From positions 425,166-489,165 of the forward strand of contig JAZKJM010000005.1 of NCBI GenBank assembly GCA_040384265.1: a stretch of DNA of 64,000 bases, given 5' to 3'. Within the stretch, counting starts at the first letter, position 1; every line of letters begins with the position of its first letter. The notes under the pieces were generated by a model. It saw nothing but the letters and a program-made list of their open reading frames with translations. It did no database searches and was not told the origin of the DNA. Below, in pieces: positions 25,358 to 37,200 of this stretch. Both the position numbers and the translations under genes were made by a program. This DNA is from Pseudomonadota bacterium. Lineage in GTDB: Bacteria; Pseudomonadota; Alphaproteobacteria; Rickettsiales; UBA3002.

Positions 25358-25879
25358 TTAAGCCTTTTTGCGGCTCACTTTTTTGCGCAACCGGGATTTT
25401 AGCGGGGCCGCTTTCTTCTTGCCAGCGGGCGCTTCATCCAGCGCCACCGTCGGGCAATCGGTATCGCCCTGCCCGTTGCGCATTTGCGTGCGGGCAAGCT
25501 CAGCCAGCGCGAGGTATTTTTTGCAAATCGCTTTCAGTTCCTCATCACTCAGCTCTTCCAGATCCAGCAACATGTTGTGCGCCCCATCGGAAACCCGCAG
25601 CAATTCATCGAGCTTCAGTTGCAGCGCACGGCTGTCGCGATTTTGGGTGTTTTGAATTAAGAACACCATCAAAAAGGTAATGATCGTGGTGGAGGTGTTG
25701 ATGACCAGCTGCCACGTATCCGAATAACCGAAAAGGGGCCCGCTGATGGCCCATAGGACGATGGCGCCACTCGCAAGTAAAAAGGCCGGAGGACTGCCCG
25801 CCGCATTGGCGGTAGCTTTTGCAAAACGCAGGAAAAGACCACGCTTTTCCTGGGTGGCGACGTTCTTTTTCGTTGGCAT
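25358..25879 (-). CDS. Low-affinity iron permease-like small membrane protein
   Basis: A 173-residue protein with two transmembrane helices (about residues 30-50 and 58-80). The linking and following sequence, SDTWQLVINTSTTIITFLMV with FLIQNTQNRDSRALQLKLDEL, is the signature of the bacterial Fet4-like/low-affinity iron permease family. The C terminus is a lysine-rich tail. Whether bacterial members carry iron is not established. It is convergent with the DUF748 gene. Confidence 0.78.
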   Translation of the reverse strand: MPTKKNVATQEKRGLFLRFAKATANAAGSPPAFLLASGAIVLWAISGPLFGYSDTWQLVINTSTTIITFLMVFLIQNTQNRDSRALQLKLDELLRVSDGAHNMLLDLEELSDEELKAICKKYLALAELARTQMRNGQGDTDCPTVALDEAPAGKKKAAPLKSRLRKKVSRKKA

Positions 25880-26115
25880 CTAAATCCCCTCACTAAGGCC
25901 GCATCAGCACGGCAGGGGGAACGTAACGTGCTGATGTGCGAAAAGAGATATGAGAGAAGTGCCAATATATAAATGCGTAATAAAGCGTGTGATGACCAGG
26001 GGCATGCACAGAAACCAGTCGGGTATCCCTCAATTCCCACTGACGGCATGCATTTTTTATAGGGATGGCTTTCAACCGCATTGTGTTTTTAGTTCTTCTA
26101 TTTCTTAATGCATGC

Positions 26116-26829
26116 ATGAACGCGCCAATCACCTATCAGCAGCCAGACACTCCCGCACAAGCGGTGGCCATCCAGCAGGAGCTTCGCCAGCGCGTGCGGC
26201 TTGTAAATGATTTTGCGACGCCAACCCTGATCGCCGGGGTCGATGTGGGATACGATCCGCACACCAACAGCAGCTTTGCCGTTGCGGTGCTCATGCAGAT
26301 GGCGGATTTAACTCCCATCGCCATGGCGCGTGCACAGGTGCCTACACCCTTTCCCTATGTTTCGGGCTTGCTTTCCTTCCGTGAAATCCCTGCCCTGCTT
26401 GCGGTGTTGGAGGAATTATCCATGCGGCCCGATATTGTCATGGTCGATGGGCAGGGCATTGCCCATCCGCGGCGCTTGGGCATTGCAGCGCATTTGGGGG
26501 TAGTGCTGGATATGCCAACCATCGGCGTGGCCAAATCGCGCCTTGTCGGGCATTATGAGCCCATCGCTGCCGCGCCGGGAAGCTGCAGTGCGTTGATGCA
26601 TAAGGGCGAGGCCATCGGCACGGTGTTGCGCAGCAAGGCGGGCTGTTTACCGCTTTTTATTTCTCCCGGCCATCGCATCGATCTTCCCACTGCGCTGCGG
26701 GTAACGCAGCAATGCCTGAAAGGTTACCGCTTGCCAGAGCCCACGCGCATCGCCGATAAATACTCCAAACGTGCACAACGGGAAAATGCCGCTGGCGATC
26801 ATCCGCTCCTGCGCATTCTGGATCACTAA
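26116..26829 (+). CDS. nfi: Endonuclease V
   Basis: Endonuclease V nicks DNA near deoxyinosine. The 237-residue product shows the first catalytic acidic motif AGVDVGYD, the wedge-region FPYVSGLLSFREIPALL, the DGQGIAHPRRLGIAAHLG block, GVAKSRLVG and FISPGHRIDLPTA. The frame is open to an ATG at 26065 that would add a hydrophobic segment ending in LNAC. I prefer the ATG at 26116 because the family is cytoplasmic, but neither start has a good ribosome site. Confidence 0.88.
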   Translation: MNAPITYQQPDTPAQAVAIQQELRQRVRLVNDFATPTLIAGVDVGYDPHTNSSFAVAVLMQMADLTPIAMARAQVPTPFPYVSGLLSFREIPALLAVLEELSMRPDIVMVDGQGIAHPRRLGIAAHLGVVLDMPTIGVAKSRLVGHYEPIAAAPGSCSALMHKGEAIGTVLRSKAGCLPLFISPGHRIDLPTALRVTQQCLKGYRLPEPTRIADKYSKRAQRENAAGDHPLLRILDH

Positions 26830-26972
26830 GTTTCAACGACGAGCACCGCCGCTTGGCGGACATCATGACCATTTGCTGGCCATGCGCGCGGGAGATGGTT
26901 ACAACGGATGGGACACAATGCCCTTTCGTGGCATTGCCGATGCAAAAACCATTCGAAAGACCGAGGTGAATC

Positions 26973-28664
26973 ATGGCGCTGATCGAAGAAACACCGCTGA
27001 TTTCAACATTGGTCATGGGCTTAAGCGCGGCGTTTGTGGGTGGCATGATCGCCTCGAAGCTGCGCCTTTCGCCGATTGTCGGCTATCTGGTGGCGGGCAT
27101 TTTGATCGGGCCATTTACGCCGGGGTTTGTTGGCGATGCCCACTTGGCGACGCAGTTGGCGGAAATCGGCATCGTGCTGCTGATGTTTGGAGTGGGGCTG
27201 CATTTTTCGCTGAAAGATTTGATGGCGGTGAAGAAAATCGCGCTGCCGGGAGCCATTGTGCAGATTGCGACGGCGACGCTGCTCGGCACGGGGATAGCGC
27301 ATTACTGGGGCTGGTCGCTTGCCAGCGGCTTGCTGTTCGGGCTGGCCTTATCGGTCGCGAGCACGGTCGTTTTATTGCGCGCGCTGGAGGAGCGCAATGC
27401 GCTGAACTCCATTAACGGCCACATCGCCGTCGGCTGGCTGATTGTGGAGGATCTGGCGATTGTGCTGGCGCTGGTGCTTATCCCTGCGCTGGCGCCGGGG
27501 CTTGGCGACACGGCGGAGGCCGCCGATACGGGCATACTGCTGCCACTGGCGATAGCGCTGGGGAAAATTGGACTGTTTGTCGCCGTGATGCTGATTGCCG
27601 GCAAGCGCGTTTTACCGTGGATACTGGCCACTGTCGCCAATACAAAATCGCGCGAGCTGTTCACCCTTTCGGTGTTTGTAGTGGCGGTTGGTGTAGCATT
27701 TGGCGCAGCGAATCTGTTCGATATTTCCTTCGCATTGGGTGCATTTTTCGCGGGCATGATGATTAAGGAATCCGACCTTGCCAACGAGGTCACGGAAAAG
27801 GCGCTGCCATTTCAGGATGCCTTTGCGGTGCTGTTCTTCGTATCGGTGGGGATGTTGTTTGACCCCGCCATCCTGATCGAGCAGCCCGGGCATGTGCTGG
27901 TGACGGTGCTCATTATCATGCTGGGAAAATACATCGCCGCGTTCATCATCGTGATGCTGTTTCGCTACCCGGCGAAAACGGCATTTACCATTTCTGCCAG
28001 TCTGGCGCAGATTGGTGAGTTCTCGTTCATCCTGGGCACGCTGGGGCTGGCCTATGGGCTTTTGTCCAAGGAGGCCAACAGCCTGATCCTGGCCGGGGCG
28101 ATGGTGTCGATCACGCTCAACCCGCTGCTGTTTAAGCTTGCGGATGCGCTCTGCGCCTATGGCGCGCGCAACCCGCGCTTCGGGCGCTGGATGGAAGCGG
28201 ATAAAAGCGCGCTCTGTCAGTTATCGGGTGGTGAGGATACTCCGCTCAAGAACCTCGTAATCCTTGTGGGCTATGGCCGTGTGGGCCGCCACCTGCGCGC
28301 GAAGATGGAAGCGGCGGAGATGGATTTCGTGGTGGTGGACCAGAACCATGAGCTGGTGAAAGCCATTCGCCAAAGCGGCAAGCACGCCATCGTGGGGGAT
28401 GCAACCCACCGCGAAACGCTACGCGACGCAGCGATTGAGCGCGCCCGCGCTATTGTTGTGGCCGTTCCCAATGCGTATGAGGCCCGCCGCATCGTCGCCA
28501 TCGCCCGCGAGCTGCAGCCCACCATCGCCGTGCTGGCACGCGCCCATAACGACGAAGAGCTGGAATATTTCAAAACCCAAAACATCGACCTTGCCGTCGC
28601 CGGTGTACAGGAAGTCGCACGCCGCATGATGGAGCATTTGGAGAGCACCGCGCCAATGAAATAA
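26973..28664 (+). CDS. KefB/YbaL-type monovalent cation:proton antiporter
   Basis: The 563-residue product has a CPA2 antiporter domain with about 12 transmembrane helices (residues 8-390) and a C-terminal RCK/TrkA-N Rossmann domain (about 420-540) with VILVGYGRVGRHL. The antiporter part shows SPIVGYLVAGILIGP and the HIAVGWLIVEDLAIV segment with the conserved acidic residue. The NAD-binding domain and absence of a TrkA-C domain fit YbaL/KefB relatives. Such proteins exchange K+ or Na+ for protons. GAGGTGA precedes the ATG. It is convergent with the helicase gene, with 16 bases between them. Confidence 0.88.
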   Translation: MALIEETPLISTLVMGLSAAFVGGMIASKLRLSPIVGYLVAGILIGPFTPGFVGDAHLATQLAEIGIVLLMFGVGLHFSLKDLMAVKKIALPGAIVQIATATLLGTGIAHYWGWSLASGLLFGLALSVASTVVLLRALEERNALNSINGHIAVGWLIVEDLAIVLALVLIPALAPGLGDTAEAADTGILLPLAIALGKIGLFVAVMLIAGKRVLPWILATVANTKSRELFTLSVFVVAVGVAFGAANLFDISFALGAFFAGMMIKESDLANEVTEKALPFQDAFAVLFFVSVGMLFDPAILIEQPGHVLVTVLIIMLGKYIAAFIIVMLFRYPAKTAFTISASLAQIGEFSFILGTLGLAYGLLSKEANSLILAGAMVSITLNPLLFKLADALCAYGARNPRFGRWMEADKSALCQLSGGEDTPLKNLVILVGYGRVGRHLRAKMEAAEMDFVVVDQNHELVKAIRQSGKHAIVGDATHRETLRDAAIERARAIVVAVPNAYEARRIVAIARELQPTIAVLARAHNDEELEYFKTQNIDLAVAGVQEVARRMMEHLESTAPMK

Positions 28665-28680
28665 GAGCCCGTATTTCTGG

Positions 28681-31209
28681 CTATCTGCTGCCCCACCCAA
28701 CGGCTTTAGTAGCCGCGGCGGAACCATACCCACCCGCCACCTCGGTCGATGGCCAGATACGTTCCCGGATGGCATCGAGGGAATCGCTCGTCACACAGAA
28801 TTCGCTGCTGGACGATGGCGCCACCGCTGTCCGCTTCGCGCCGCATTCGATTCCATCGTGGGCATCGCTGTTTGCTTTGCGGCGGCTTTGCGCTTGCAGT
28901 GATTTCCACGTGCTCGCAAACACCTTGGCATCATCATGGTTCGGGTTGATTTTTAGCGCGGCACGGGCTTCATCCTGGTTCAGCCAGCGCGGTGTTTTCA
29001 CATGCGCAAGCCCATCGGGATGATCTTGCCACCATTGCGTCGCGGCCTGCTCCGACGTGCCGATCGCAAGTTGGTGCAGCTTAGCTATCCCATCTGCCGT
29101 GAAGAATAGCTTGGGCGCATTGCCATCGAGGCAGAAGATCATATCACGATTCAGCGTCATTCTGACGGTCTGCTCACCGCCATACGTTGTATGGGTCACA
29201 TCGAACGTGCGCTGGTAGCTTTTGCGGCCATGGTAGGCGGTGACAATCTCACTCTTGATTTGCTGTATCTCGGCAGGAGATGTGCCGACCACGCGCGCGG
29301 CGGCGGTTTCGCTGTAAAGATACGGCTGCGGTTTGGGCAGCTTGCCATACAGCGCAAAGCGGCAGGCGTCTTTCGCCTTCTCATCGATACAGAAATTCGT
29401 ATCATTCGCTGCCGCGCCCGTGTGGAAATACCCCATGCCGGGGAATTGCGCCGTGCCGATCGCAAAGCGCTGGCCGTTAATGGATACCATATCATCGCTA
29501 TAGGCCCGCGCATCGCGAATATCGATCTCCGCCTGACGGTTCTTGCGTTGATCGTAGAGCCCGCTCAACGGCTCATACACATATTTCTGTAGGATGTTCT
29601 TATCGACACCGATGGCCTTCGCCATCTCATCGACACTCCACAGGTTTTTTGGCTTCTTATCGGCGGCCTGCGCAGCGCGGCGGCGCGCGGCGAACTGCTC
29701 GATGTCGCGCGTCAAATAATGCACGTTGAGGTCTTTGAGTGTATCCGGCCACGGATATTCCGGCGCTTCTCCTGCCGCCTGGCGGCCAGTGGTGGGGCCA
29801 AACTCCTCCCCTGAATAGGCGTAATACCCACCGGCCAGTTCACCGAAGATGGCCGGATTTTTCTGATCCGGGTCGAGGAAGTTGAAAATCGTGCCGAACT
29901 TATCGGGATTGTTGGGATCGCGGCGAAGCACGCGACCGCCCATTTGCAGCACCTCGATGGGCGATTGCGAGGGCCAGGTCATGAAACATAGTTCCGCTTG
30001 CTCGTCATCGAATCCATGAATCAGCAAGTCGGCATTGGTAATCGCTTTCGGATCACCCTTGTCGCCTCGGCCATAGCGCTCGACCACCACCTGAAATTCG
30101 TTCGGATGTGTTTTGCCGCTGACTGCGCGGGCATAGGCTTTGGGTGACGGTTCGCCATCGTTGGTGTTGGGCGTTCCCATCGTCGCGTTTATTTTGTCTG
30201 CCAAACGGTTCGCATGCGCGATATCCTTACAATACCAGACCGATTTTGACTCACGGTACGGCTTGCCCGTTTTAGGGTCATGGCCATCTTTGAGGATGCG
30301 GATTGCCGCTTCGTCGCGCGCTTCCTGCTTCAGGAAAGCCGTCCGCTCGGCGGGCGTCACGTCCTGCGATGTCTCGACATTGGCATGCTCGTTATAGGTC
30401 GTTTCGACAATGACGTTGCGATAGCCGCAGATTTCCTTGTTCTTCACCGCGAAGTTGATTGGTGTATTGTGAATGGGCGTTTTGCCATCGAACAGGTAAT
30501 CGCCAATCGTATGGCCGGATTTATAGAGATGGGTCGCGGTGGCGCCAATGGCCAATGTGGGCGCTTCGCCCAGCTTGTTGCCATGCGCATCGACATTAAA
30601 CAGCTCGCGTTTGAGGAACTCGCTGGTCACGTCGCCGCGTGGCTTGGTGTGCACCTCATCCAGCAACGTGGCGGCGAAGTCGCTTACTTTCATGCGGTCT
30701 TGCTCAACGGCCAGTTTGAACGAGTCGTAGGTCATCACCACGAAATGCTTACCCAGCGCCTCGTCACGCGTGTGCTTGTTGCTTTCGCTGGCGTCGTAGA
30801 GGCCCACTTTGTCTTCGGGGATCGCCTGATAGGCGTAGCGCTTACCCTGCTTGCGGTATTTCTCGACCCCCAGCTCTGCAGCGAATTGGCGGCACAGCAC
30901 GTTGGTCGGCGCCAGCACAAGCACACGCTTATCCCACAACAACTCCGGCGGCCCCGGCTTGGGGCTGCAGTTAATGCCCAGGGCGAAATCAATCAGGCTG
31001 ACTGTTTTCCCAGAACCCGTCGGGCGCACGATGTAGTCGCTGGTCGGCAGCTTGCCATCCTCTTCTTTTTCGCCCATCCAGGCGAGGATGTCATCGCTGA
31101 CTTGCAGCTGCCCGGCGCGCAGCGCTTCGGAATGCTCCGGTCGGCCAATATGTGCCTTATAGCGGCGGCGCAGGGCGCGCAGTGCGTTATCGTCCATCAT
31201 GTCCCCCAT
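28681..31209 (-). CDS. Superfamily 2 DEAD/DEAH-like helicase, downstream partner of giant protein
   Basis: The 842-residue product has SF2 helicase motifs: Walker A VRPTGSGKT (about 62-69), motif Ia VLAPTNVLCRQF, motif II LLDEVH (DEVH, about 184-187), motif III GATATH and motif VI QMGGRVLRRD (about 430). After the helicase core comes a segment LWSVDEMAKAIGVDKNIL that resembles a small HTH. The C-terminal 300 residues match nothing I know. The frame opens with GTG at 31218; ATGs at 31209 and 31200 are alternatives, and all overlap the end of the giant gene, implying coupling. The best fit is a nucleic-acid translocase of the Res/UvrB-like type. Confidence 0.8.
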   Translation of the reverse strand: MGDMMDDNALRALRRRYKAHIGRPEHSEALRAGQLQVSDDILAWMGEKEEDGKLPTSDYIVRPTGSGKTVSLIDFALGINCSPKPGPPELLWDKRVLVLAPTNVLCRQFAAELGVEKYRKQGKRYAYQAIPEDKVGLYDASESNKHTRDEALGKHFVVMTYDSFKLAVEQDRMKVSDFAATLLDEVHTKPRGDVTSEFLKRELFNVDAHGNKLGEAPTLAIGATATHLYKSGHTIGDYLFDGKTPIHNTPINFAVKNKEICGYRNVIVETTYNEHANVETSQDVTPAERTAFLKQEARDEAAIRILKDGHDPKTGKPYRESKSVWYCKDIAHANRLADKINATMGTPNTNDGEPSPKAYARAVSGKTHPNEFQVVVERYGRGDKGDPKAITNADLLIHGFDDEQAELCFMTWPSQSPIEVLQMGGRVLRRDPNNPDKFGTIFNFLDPDQKNPAIFGELAGGYYAYSGEEFGPTTGRQAAGEAPEYPWPDTLKDLNVHYLTRDIEQFAARRRAAQAADKKPKNLWSVDEMAKAIGVDKNILQKYVYEPLSGLYDQRKNRQAEIDIRDARAYSDDMVSINGQRFAIGTAQFPGMGYFHTGAAANDTNFCIDEKAKDACRFALYGKLPKPQPYLYSETAAARVVGTSPAEIQQIKSEIVTAYHGRKSYQRTFDVTHTTYGGEQTVRMTLNRDMIFCLDGNAPKLFFTADGIAKLHQLAIGTSEQAATQWWQDHPDGLAHVKTPRWLNQDEARAALKINPNHDDAKVFASTWKSLQAQSRRKANSDAHDGIECGAKRTAVAPSSSSEFCVTSDSLDAIRERIWPSTEVAGGYGSAAATKAVGWGSR

Positions 31210-34200
31210 TTTGGCCACTGGCCCTATTGATTCTTGGTGATACGTTACTGCGGTTCATGGCCTCAACCACGCGCCCGCGCATATCGTCGTTGAGCGCGGT
31301 GCTGATCACTCCGAAACCTGCATTGCTATCCGTGCCCGCAGTACGGCCAAGATTGGAGATGGCCGCATCGGTGAAACCGTTGACCACGGTTGCACCGTCA
31401 TATTTCTTGCGCTGCCCTTTAATCACCTCGTGGTCGCCGGTGGTAACGGTCGAGCGATATTCCAGCCACGCCCAGCTCTTGGTCGAGCTCTCAACGGCGC
31501 GTCGGTATTTCTCAATTTCCTGATCGATCTGTTGCGGCGTCCGCCCGTTGTGATCGATGGACATGGGCACTTCAACCGGCAGGAACGTGTCTTTCTTGCC
31601 GCGCGCAGCCATACTGAATGGCTCGGGTTGCGGCATGGTTTCCGCTTTGCCAGCCAGCGTATCCGCATCCCGCGTGCCGCGCTGCAGTTGAAGCGTAAAG
31701 GTAGTTTTGCCGTCCCCGCGCGTCACGTGGCCGACACTAACCCCAAGATCATCGGCATAGCTACCGATCGCATAGTTCACAATATCGATCAGGTTGTCTG
31801 CGCCAACGGCCGGGCGATCGATGGTAATGCCCTCCGTCCTGACTTTTGCGCGCTGGGCATGGGTCAGCGATGCGCGCTTGATATACTCTTCGCCCGGCCG
31901 TGCATTGGTGAGATCCCACGACCAGTCGGGCGGAATAAGGACACCGCCTTTTTTATCCTGCCCGTTCGTCAGCGTCGTGTTAAATAGCTCCTGGACCGAT
32001 TCCATGATTTGAGCGCCTCGCGCTTCTGCCAGCTGCGGGTTCGTGGTATGCAGGTTCACCTGACGTCCGGAAATCACATACCATGCCGGGCCGTCTTTGT
32101 TGCTGTTATCCGACACTTTGAAGCGGAACTGCAGGGTGTAATGCGGACCAACTTTGGCAGAATGATCAAGGCTGAGCGATGCCGAACCCAGACGAGTACT
32201 TTGCTTATGATGCTCGGAGGGGAAGTTTAACTCCGTGTCAGTCTCAAAGTTGGGCACATAATGCGTTTTCGGGTAAACCCAGTTTTTTTCGGGCTGTTGC
32301 TTCACTTCTTTCTGCAGGGCGTTGATCACTTCCTGCGGGGTCATGGGCTTGGCGTCAATAAACGCGTTCTGCATAATGCGCAGCGCACGGTTGGCGCGGT
32401 CGCGTGCTTCTTCGCGCTGCGCAGCATCCACACCCAGCGGAATATTCACCTGGCTGCACAGGCGTTTGTTGTTTCTGTCCTTGGCAAACCAGCTATGGAT
32501 CACCAGCGTTGCCGTATCACCGGTTTTGACGATGCGCGCTTCGGTCGCCGCACCCCGTTTTCTCGGCGGCTCCGCCATGAAGTTTGGATCGTCCACCGCC
32601 AGGATATCGGCAGGTTTTAGGTCGAGAACGCTATGCGAAATGTTGTTTTCGTTCCGCTGCACGTGGATTACTTCAACCCGCGCGCGGGTGGGTTTCCCGG
32701 CGGCCTTCGGCAACATTCCATGCGCCGGGGTGACATAATGTGCCTGCTCAACGGACTTGCCTGAGGCATCCACGACAAATTGCGGATGTTCGCTGAATAT
32801 CTGGTCTTCCACCGCAAGGAATATATCCATTGCATCGTCAATATGCGTGACACCTTTGAGATCCAGCATCTCCGTCTGGCTGACCTTGCGGTTTTTACCG
32901 GTTGGGTCGTTTTTCCAGAATGTCATCTGGATCTTATAGCCGGATTTATAGGACTTCAGGCGGCATTCCAGTTCACGGAAATCATCCTGCACGATATATT
33001 TATCGGTAATATAGGGCACGTTTGACAGCGCCAGCCCTTCCGCTTCCTTATAATTGGCGAGTTGCTTTTGTTCGACACGCCACTCTTCATAGAATGTCGG
33101 CTGACCTTCCCTGCCCGCCGGTGCTGGCGCTGGCTCCGCAGGGGCCACTGCAGGCAACGGCGTCTCCATCGGGGTCATGTGGAAATCACGCTCTTCGGGC
33201 TCCGCCACATCCGCACCGCCGGCGAGGGCCAACGCAGTGACAGGACCTAGCACTAAATTCACCGGAGTTTCGTTCACGGGTGCCGCCAACTCTGGCGCCG
33301 GGGGCGGTGCAACGGCAATCCCGTGCGCCACTAACAACCCATGCGCCAGTGTGGCACGTTCATGCTCTAGCGCTGCCACTTGTGCGCGCGTCAGCTGCTC
33401 AACTTTCGACAGCAATGGATTGGGCAACAGCCTGTCGTGAATGGCGCGCAGCTCTTTCAATTGCTGATCGTTGCCCAATGTCGCGATGACCAGCGTGGGC
33501 GAGCGCAGCATGCGGTCGCGCATCGCCAGATAGGTAGTGCGCTGGTCTTCGGGCAGCTCCTCGGGCTTCACGTTGGCCAATGCCGCAAACAACGCCTGCG
33601 CTTTTGGCGTCACACCGTTGAGGGCGGGCGCCCCCTTATCTTTTTCGGGCACGGGAAGGCAGGCATACTCCGCACGCCGCAACACCGCTTCGGACAGGAA
33701 CACATCGCCCAACTCGCCATGGAGCGGCAGCTTGGTGTTGAGCAGGCTTTGGAGCGGCTTGATTTCATCCGCCTGCAGGTAACGCATGCGCACCGCAGCG
33801 GCATGCCGATCACCCTTTTCACTCTGCCGCTGAATGCGTCCGGCAACCGTGCCTTCCGCCGTATCCAGCACATACGGTGCCGGGCGCGCGGCTTCAATCG
33901 CCGCACGGCGCTCTTCCTCAGCACGCGCACGCTGCAACTGTGCTGCCTTTGCCTCCTCCAGCTTCGCCGCCACTGCCGGCGGAACCGTCCGCGGCGCAGG
34001 GGCGCTGGCCATCTCAAATGGTGTCGGCCAGCGGCACGCCTGTTTGCTCAATAGCTCCAGTTCCTGTATTTTTTTCACCAGCGGTGCACCCGAAGTTTCA
34101 GGGTCCAGACCCCTTGCACTCGCAACTAAATTGATCGATACCTCCAGCGCGCTCTCAAAAAGGTCGTCACCTTTGGAGAGCACGCGCTGCTTATCTACCA

Positions 34201-37200
34201 AAAAATCTAACACCGATATCGAACTAAGCAGGCCCAGAGGCCGTTCCCCAGCAGCATAACTTTGCAGTACATTCGCGTGCATTGGCACGATGCTATCCGG
34301 AGAGCGCTTCCTTGCCAGATCCCGCATATGTTGATAGTTATCCTGGGCATCGTGCCCGTTCTCCCAGTCAGCTGTCCATTTAATCACCCCAGTTTCCACC
34401 ATGTTGGGGGCATAAGCGGGCGCCGCAACGCCAAAAAGGCGGTCCGCCAACAGAACGCTATGCGTCAGGCTTTTTTCAGCATCCAGCGCCAGCGAATGCT
34501 TGCCTTGAGATGGCTCATTCACGCAACCCGTGAGTATAAGATCACAACTCATCCGGAACTGGGTGTCGAACTGCTTGGGCGTCATGCCAAGCATGGCGAT
34601 AATCTCGTTGAGCTTCTGGAAATATGCCTGCTGGGGGGCCGACAGCGCTTTGGTGTTTACCGTGAATGCCGTGTCGGTTGCCTGATATTGCGGTTCCGGT
34701 GCGGCACCTGTCAGAATGCGTGCTCCCTCCGCGGCGACATGCGCCGCCTGCGCGTGCTCCATCATAAAGTTGATGGGCAATAACCGACGAAACTCCGCCG
34801 GTTCGCGCCGGGCCATGCTGAGTACATAGGCGTCAGATGCTTGTTCATTCTGCGTCCATGTTTTGGGCAGCTTTGAGAAGAATACTGAATCCATCTCCTC
34901 ATTCGCTAAGTCGCGAAGCGCCTGCGTAGAATCCATCCGCTGGATGGAAATACGGAGCGCTGCATCGCATAACTCCTGCATCGCATTCGGGCGGTTGAGG
35001 AATTCCGGCGTAAACACCACCACACCCTGATCGTAGGTCATCGACAGGTTTTTTCCGGACTCACGCAAGGGATCGACCATGAAGCGGATACCGTAACGGG
35101 CAATCACCGCCCTGGATGCAGGATCAAGATTCGCATAGCGCGCCTGGAATTTTTGATCTGTCTCTTTCACTATCGCTGCGAGGCTGACAGGGCTTAGCTT
35201 AGCCGCCTGCGCCCGCGTGCTGATATCGGCAGCCACGGTAGCGCTTTGTGCGCTGATCGCTTGCGTCCACTGTTGCGCGTGCTCCCGGATATCCGCGTAG
35301 TAGCGCTCCATATCAAGCCGCAGATTGTTATGTGCGTTGATATATTGTCGCCCCTGGGCTTTTATCACCCCCGCCGCTTCATCAAGACTTGCCAGAAACT
35401 GCTCTTTGCTGACCCCTTCGCGCGCGCCGACTGCCATGATGGCCTTATCCAGGCTTGCAGGTCCTTCCGCCGCGCCTTCCTTATCGCGGAGCTCTTGCAG
35501 CGCTTCGGAATGCGTTACCAGCTTGAAGACTCCCATCATATGCGCACGGTGGATACAGGCCGGCGTCAGGTAGAGCGTATCCATCGCATCGGGTTTGACG
35601 GGCTTTTGCAGTACACTCGCCGACATCGGCGCCAGCTCTCCTGCGGCCGCCTGCGGAATAAAATACTGAACAGAGTGATGGCTGTAATCCTCCAGCGGTA
35701 CGTTTTTTGCATTCCACGGATCGGGAACATATGTTTTTTCCGGTTTAGCATTCCGGTTATGTGTCTCCTCATCCCATTTCGCGGCTGCCGGAGCAGCCAA
35801 CTCCTTGAATTGGCTGGTCATAGCATCCAGGATATCGGTCATCGCTGCGGAGGGCTCGGCAGAAAGGACCAGTTCACGCGGCAGCTTCAATTTATCGATG
35901 GCCTTGACCACCGCCTCCGTAAGCCGCACCAGTGGCTGGCCTGCTGCATTCTGGGCGCTTATGACGCTCGATGGCTCTAACCAGCCCAGTGTCTCGAGGT
36001 TTTTAAGATAAAGGGGGTGGCCATCGGCAAAATGCTGCATCATATTTGTCGACGCTGGGGAGGGAAGAGCCGAGCGAGCCTGCCCATGCACTATCTCATT
36101 GAAGGCATCATAAATTTTCCGCTCATTCGGCGCCAGTTTCTCAGGATCCATATCCTGAAAACGACCGATTTCTGCCACAAGGCTGTTTGCCATACCCTGT
36201 ACGCGGGTTGCCCGCGTATTTTCAAGCTCGTCGAGAATAGTATTGCACTCCTCAATCGTGCTTGGAGCCGTATGGGGAATGACCCGCGTCTCTTTTGTGA
36301 GATGGTCTTCGTACTGATACAAATTGTACGTTGCTTGATATTTTCTCGCGCGCTTCTCGGTGCGCAGCAGGTTTGCCTGAAGCGAATCTTTCAACTCATG
36401 CACAAACACCGCGCCGGGCGCAGCAGCCATATTCAGACAGGCCGTCATGAGGCAAAGGCGATACTGTAGATCCACATCCGCGGTTGAGATGCCAAAAATC
36501 TCAAGCTGCTTGTTGATTCCCTCGAAAATGCGCCGCTGTGCCGGTGGGCATGTATCCGCAATACGGAAAGCGCGCTCACTGCGTGCCGCTGCAGGCGCAT
36601 CAACGCTTTTGGCGCTTGGGGGCTGCTTGGCGGCTTCACGCACAGGTGGCGCGGGTGTGGGGGTCACATGCTCGGCGGGCGCTGCGTCGAACAGCGCGGG
36701 TTGCGAATCCATGAAATCCGGCATCCCGACGAGCGTCGCCGCGTTAAATAATTCCGTAATGGTGCCCGTGAGCGGAACAGGCTCGCCCACGTAGCCCGCC
36801 GGTGGGCGCAACGACGCGGCCCCATGCGTGAATTGCCTTACCCATCCTTGCGCAGCAGCCGAGGATAGCTTGGACTGATAGCTGGCGAGTTGCTTCCCCA
36901 TCGCCTTGATGTGGGAGGAAAACGCCCCCTCATCGCGCGCAATATTGAAGCTGCTGGTGAATTCCGGATAGTTTTTCGCCTTCACCACAAGGTGGTTATC
37001 CGTAAGCGTCGCCTCAAACGGCGTTCCCTCAAGGATCGGGGCCACCCAGTTGGGGAGATCATCCGCCGCTTTGTAGCTTCCCGTTATTGCAATCGCCTCC
37101 TGACACGCCTTGGCGATATCCCATAACTGATTACCATTAATGGGATCCAGATCCACGGGGATATGCACTGAAGAGGGCACCCCATTGCGGACCAAGGAAA

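Noticed and set aside
26065..26115. Lipoprotein-like N-terminal extension of endonuclease V
   Set aside because: The extra residues look like a signal ending in LNAC, but the enzyme family is cytoplasmic and a downstream ATG gives the normal start.
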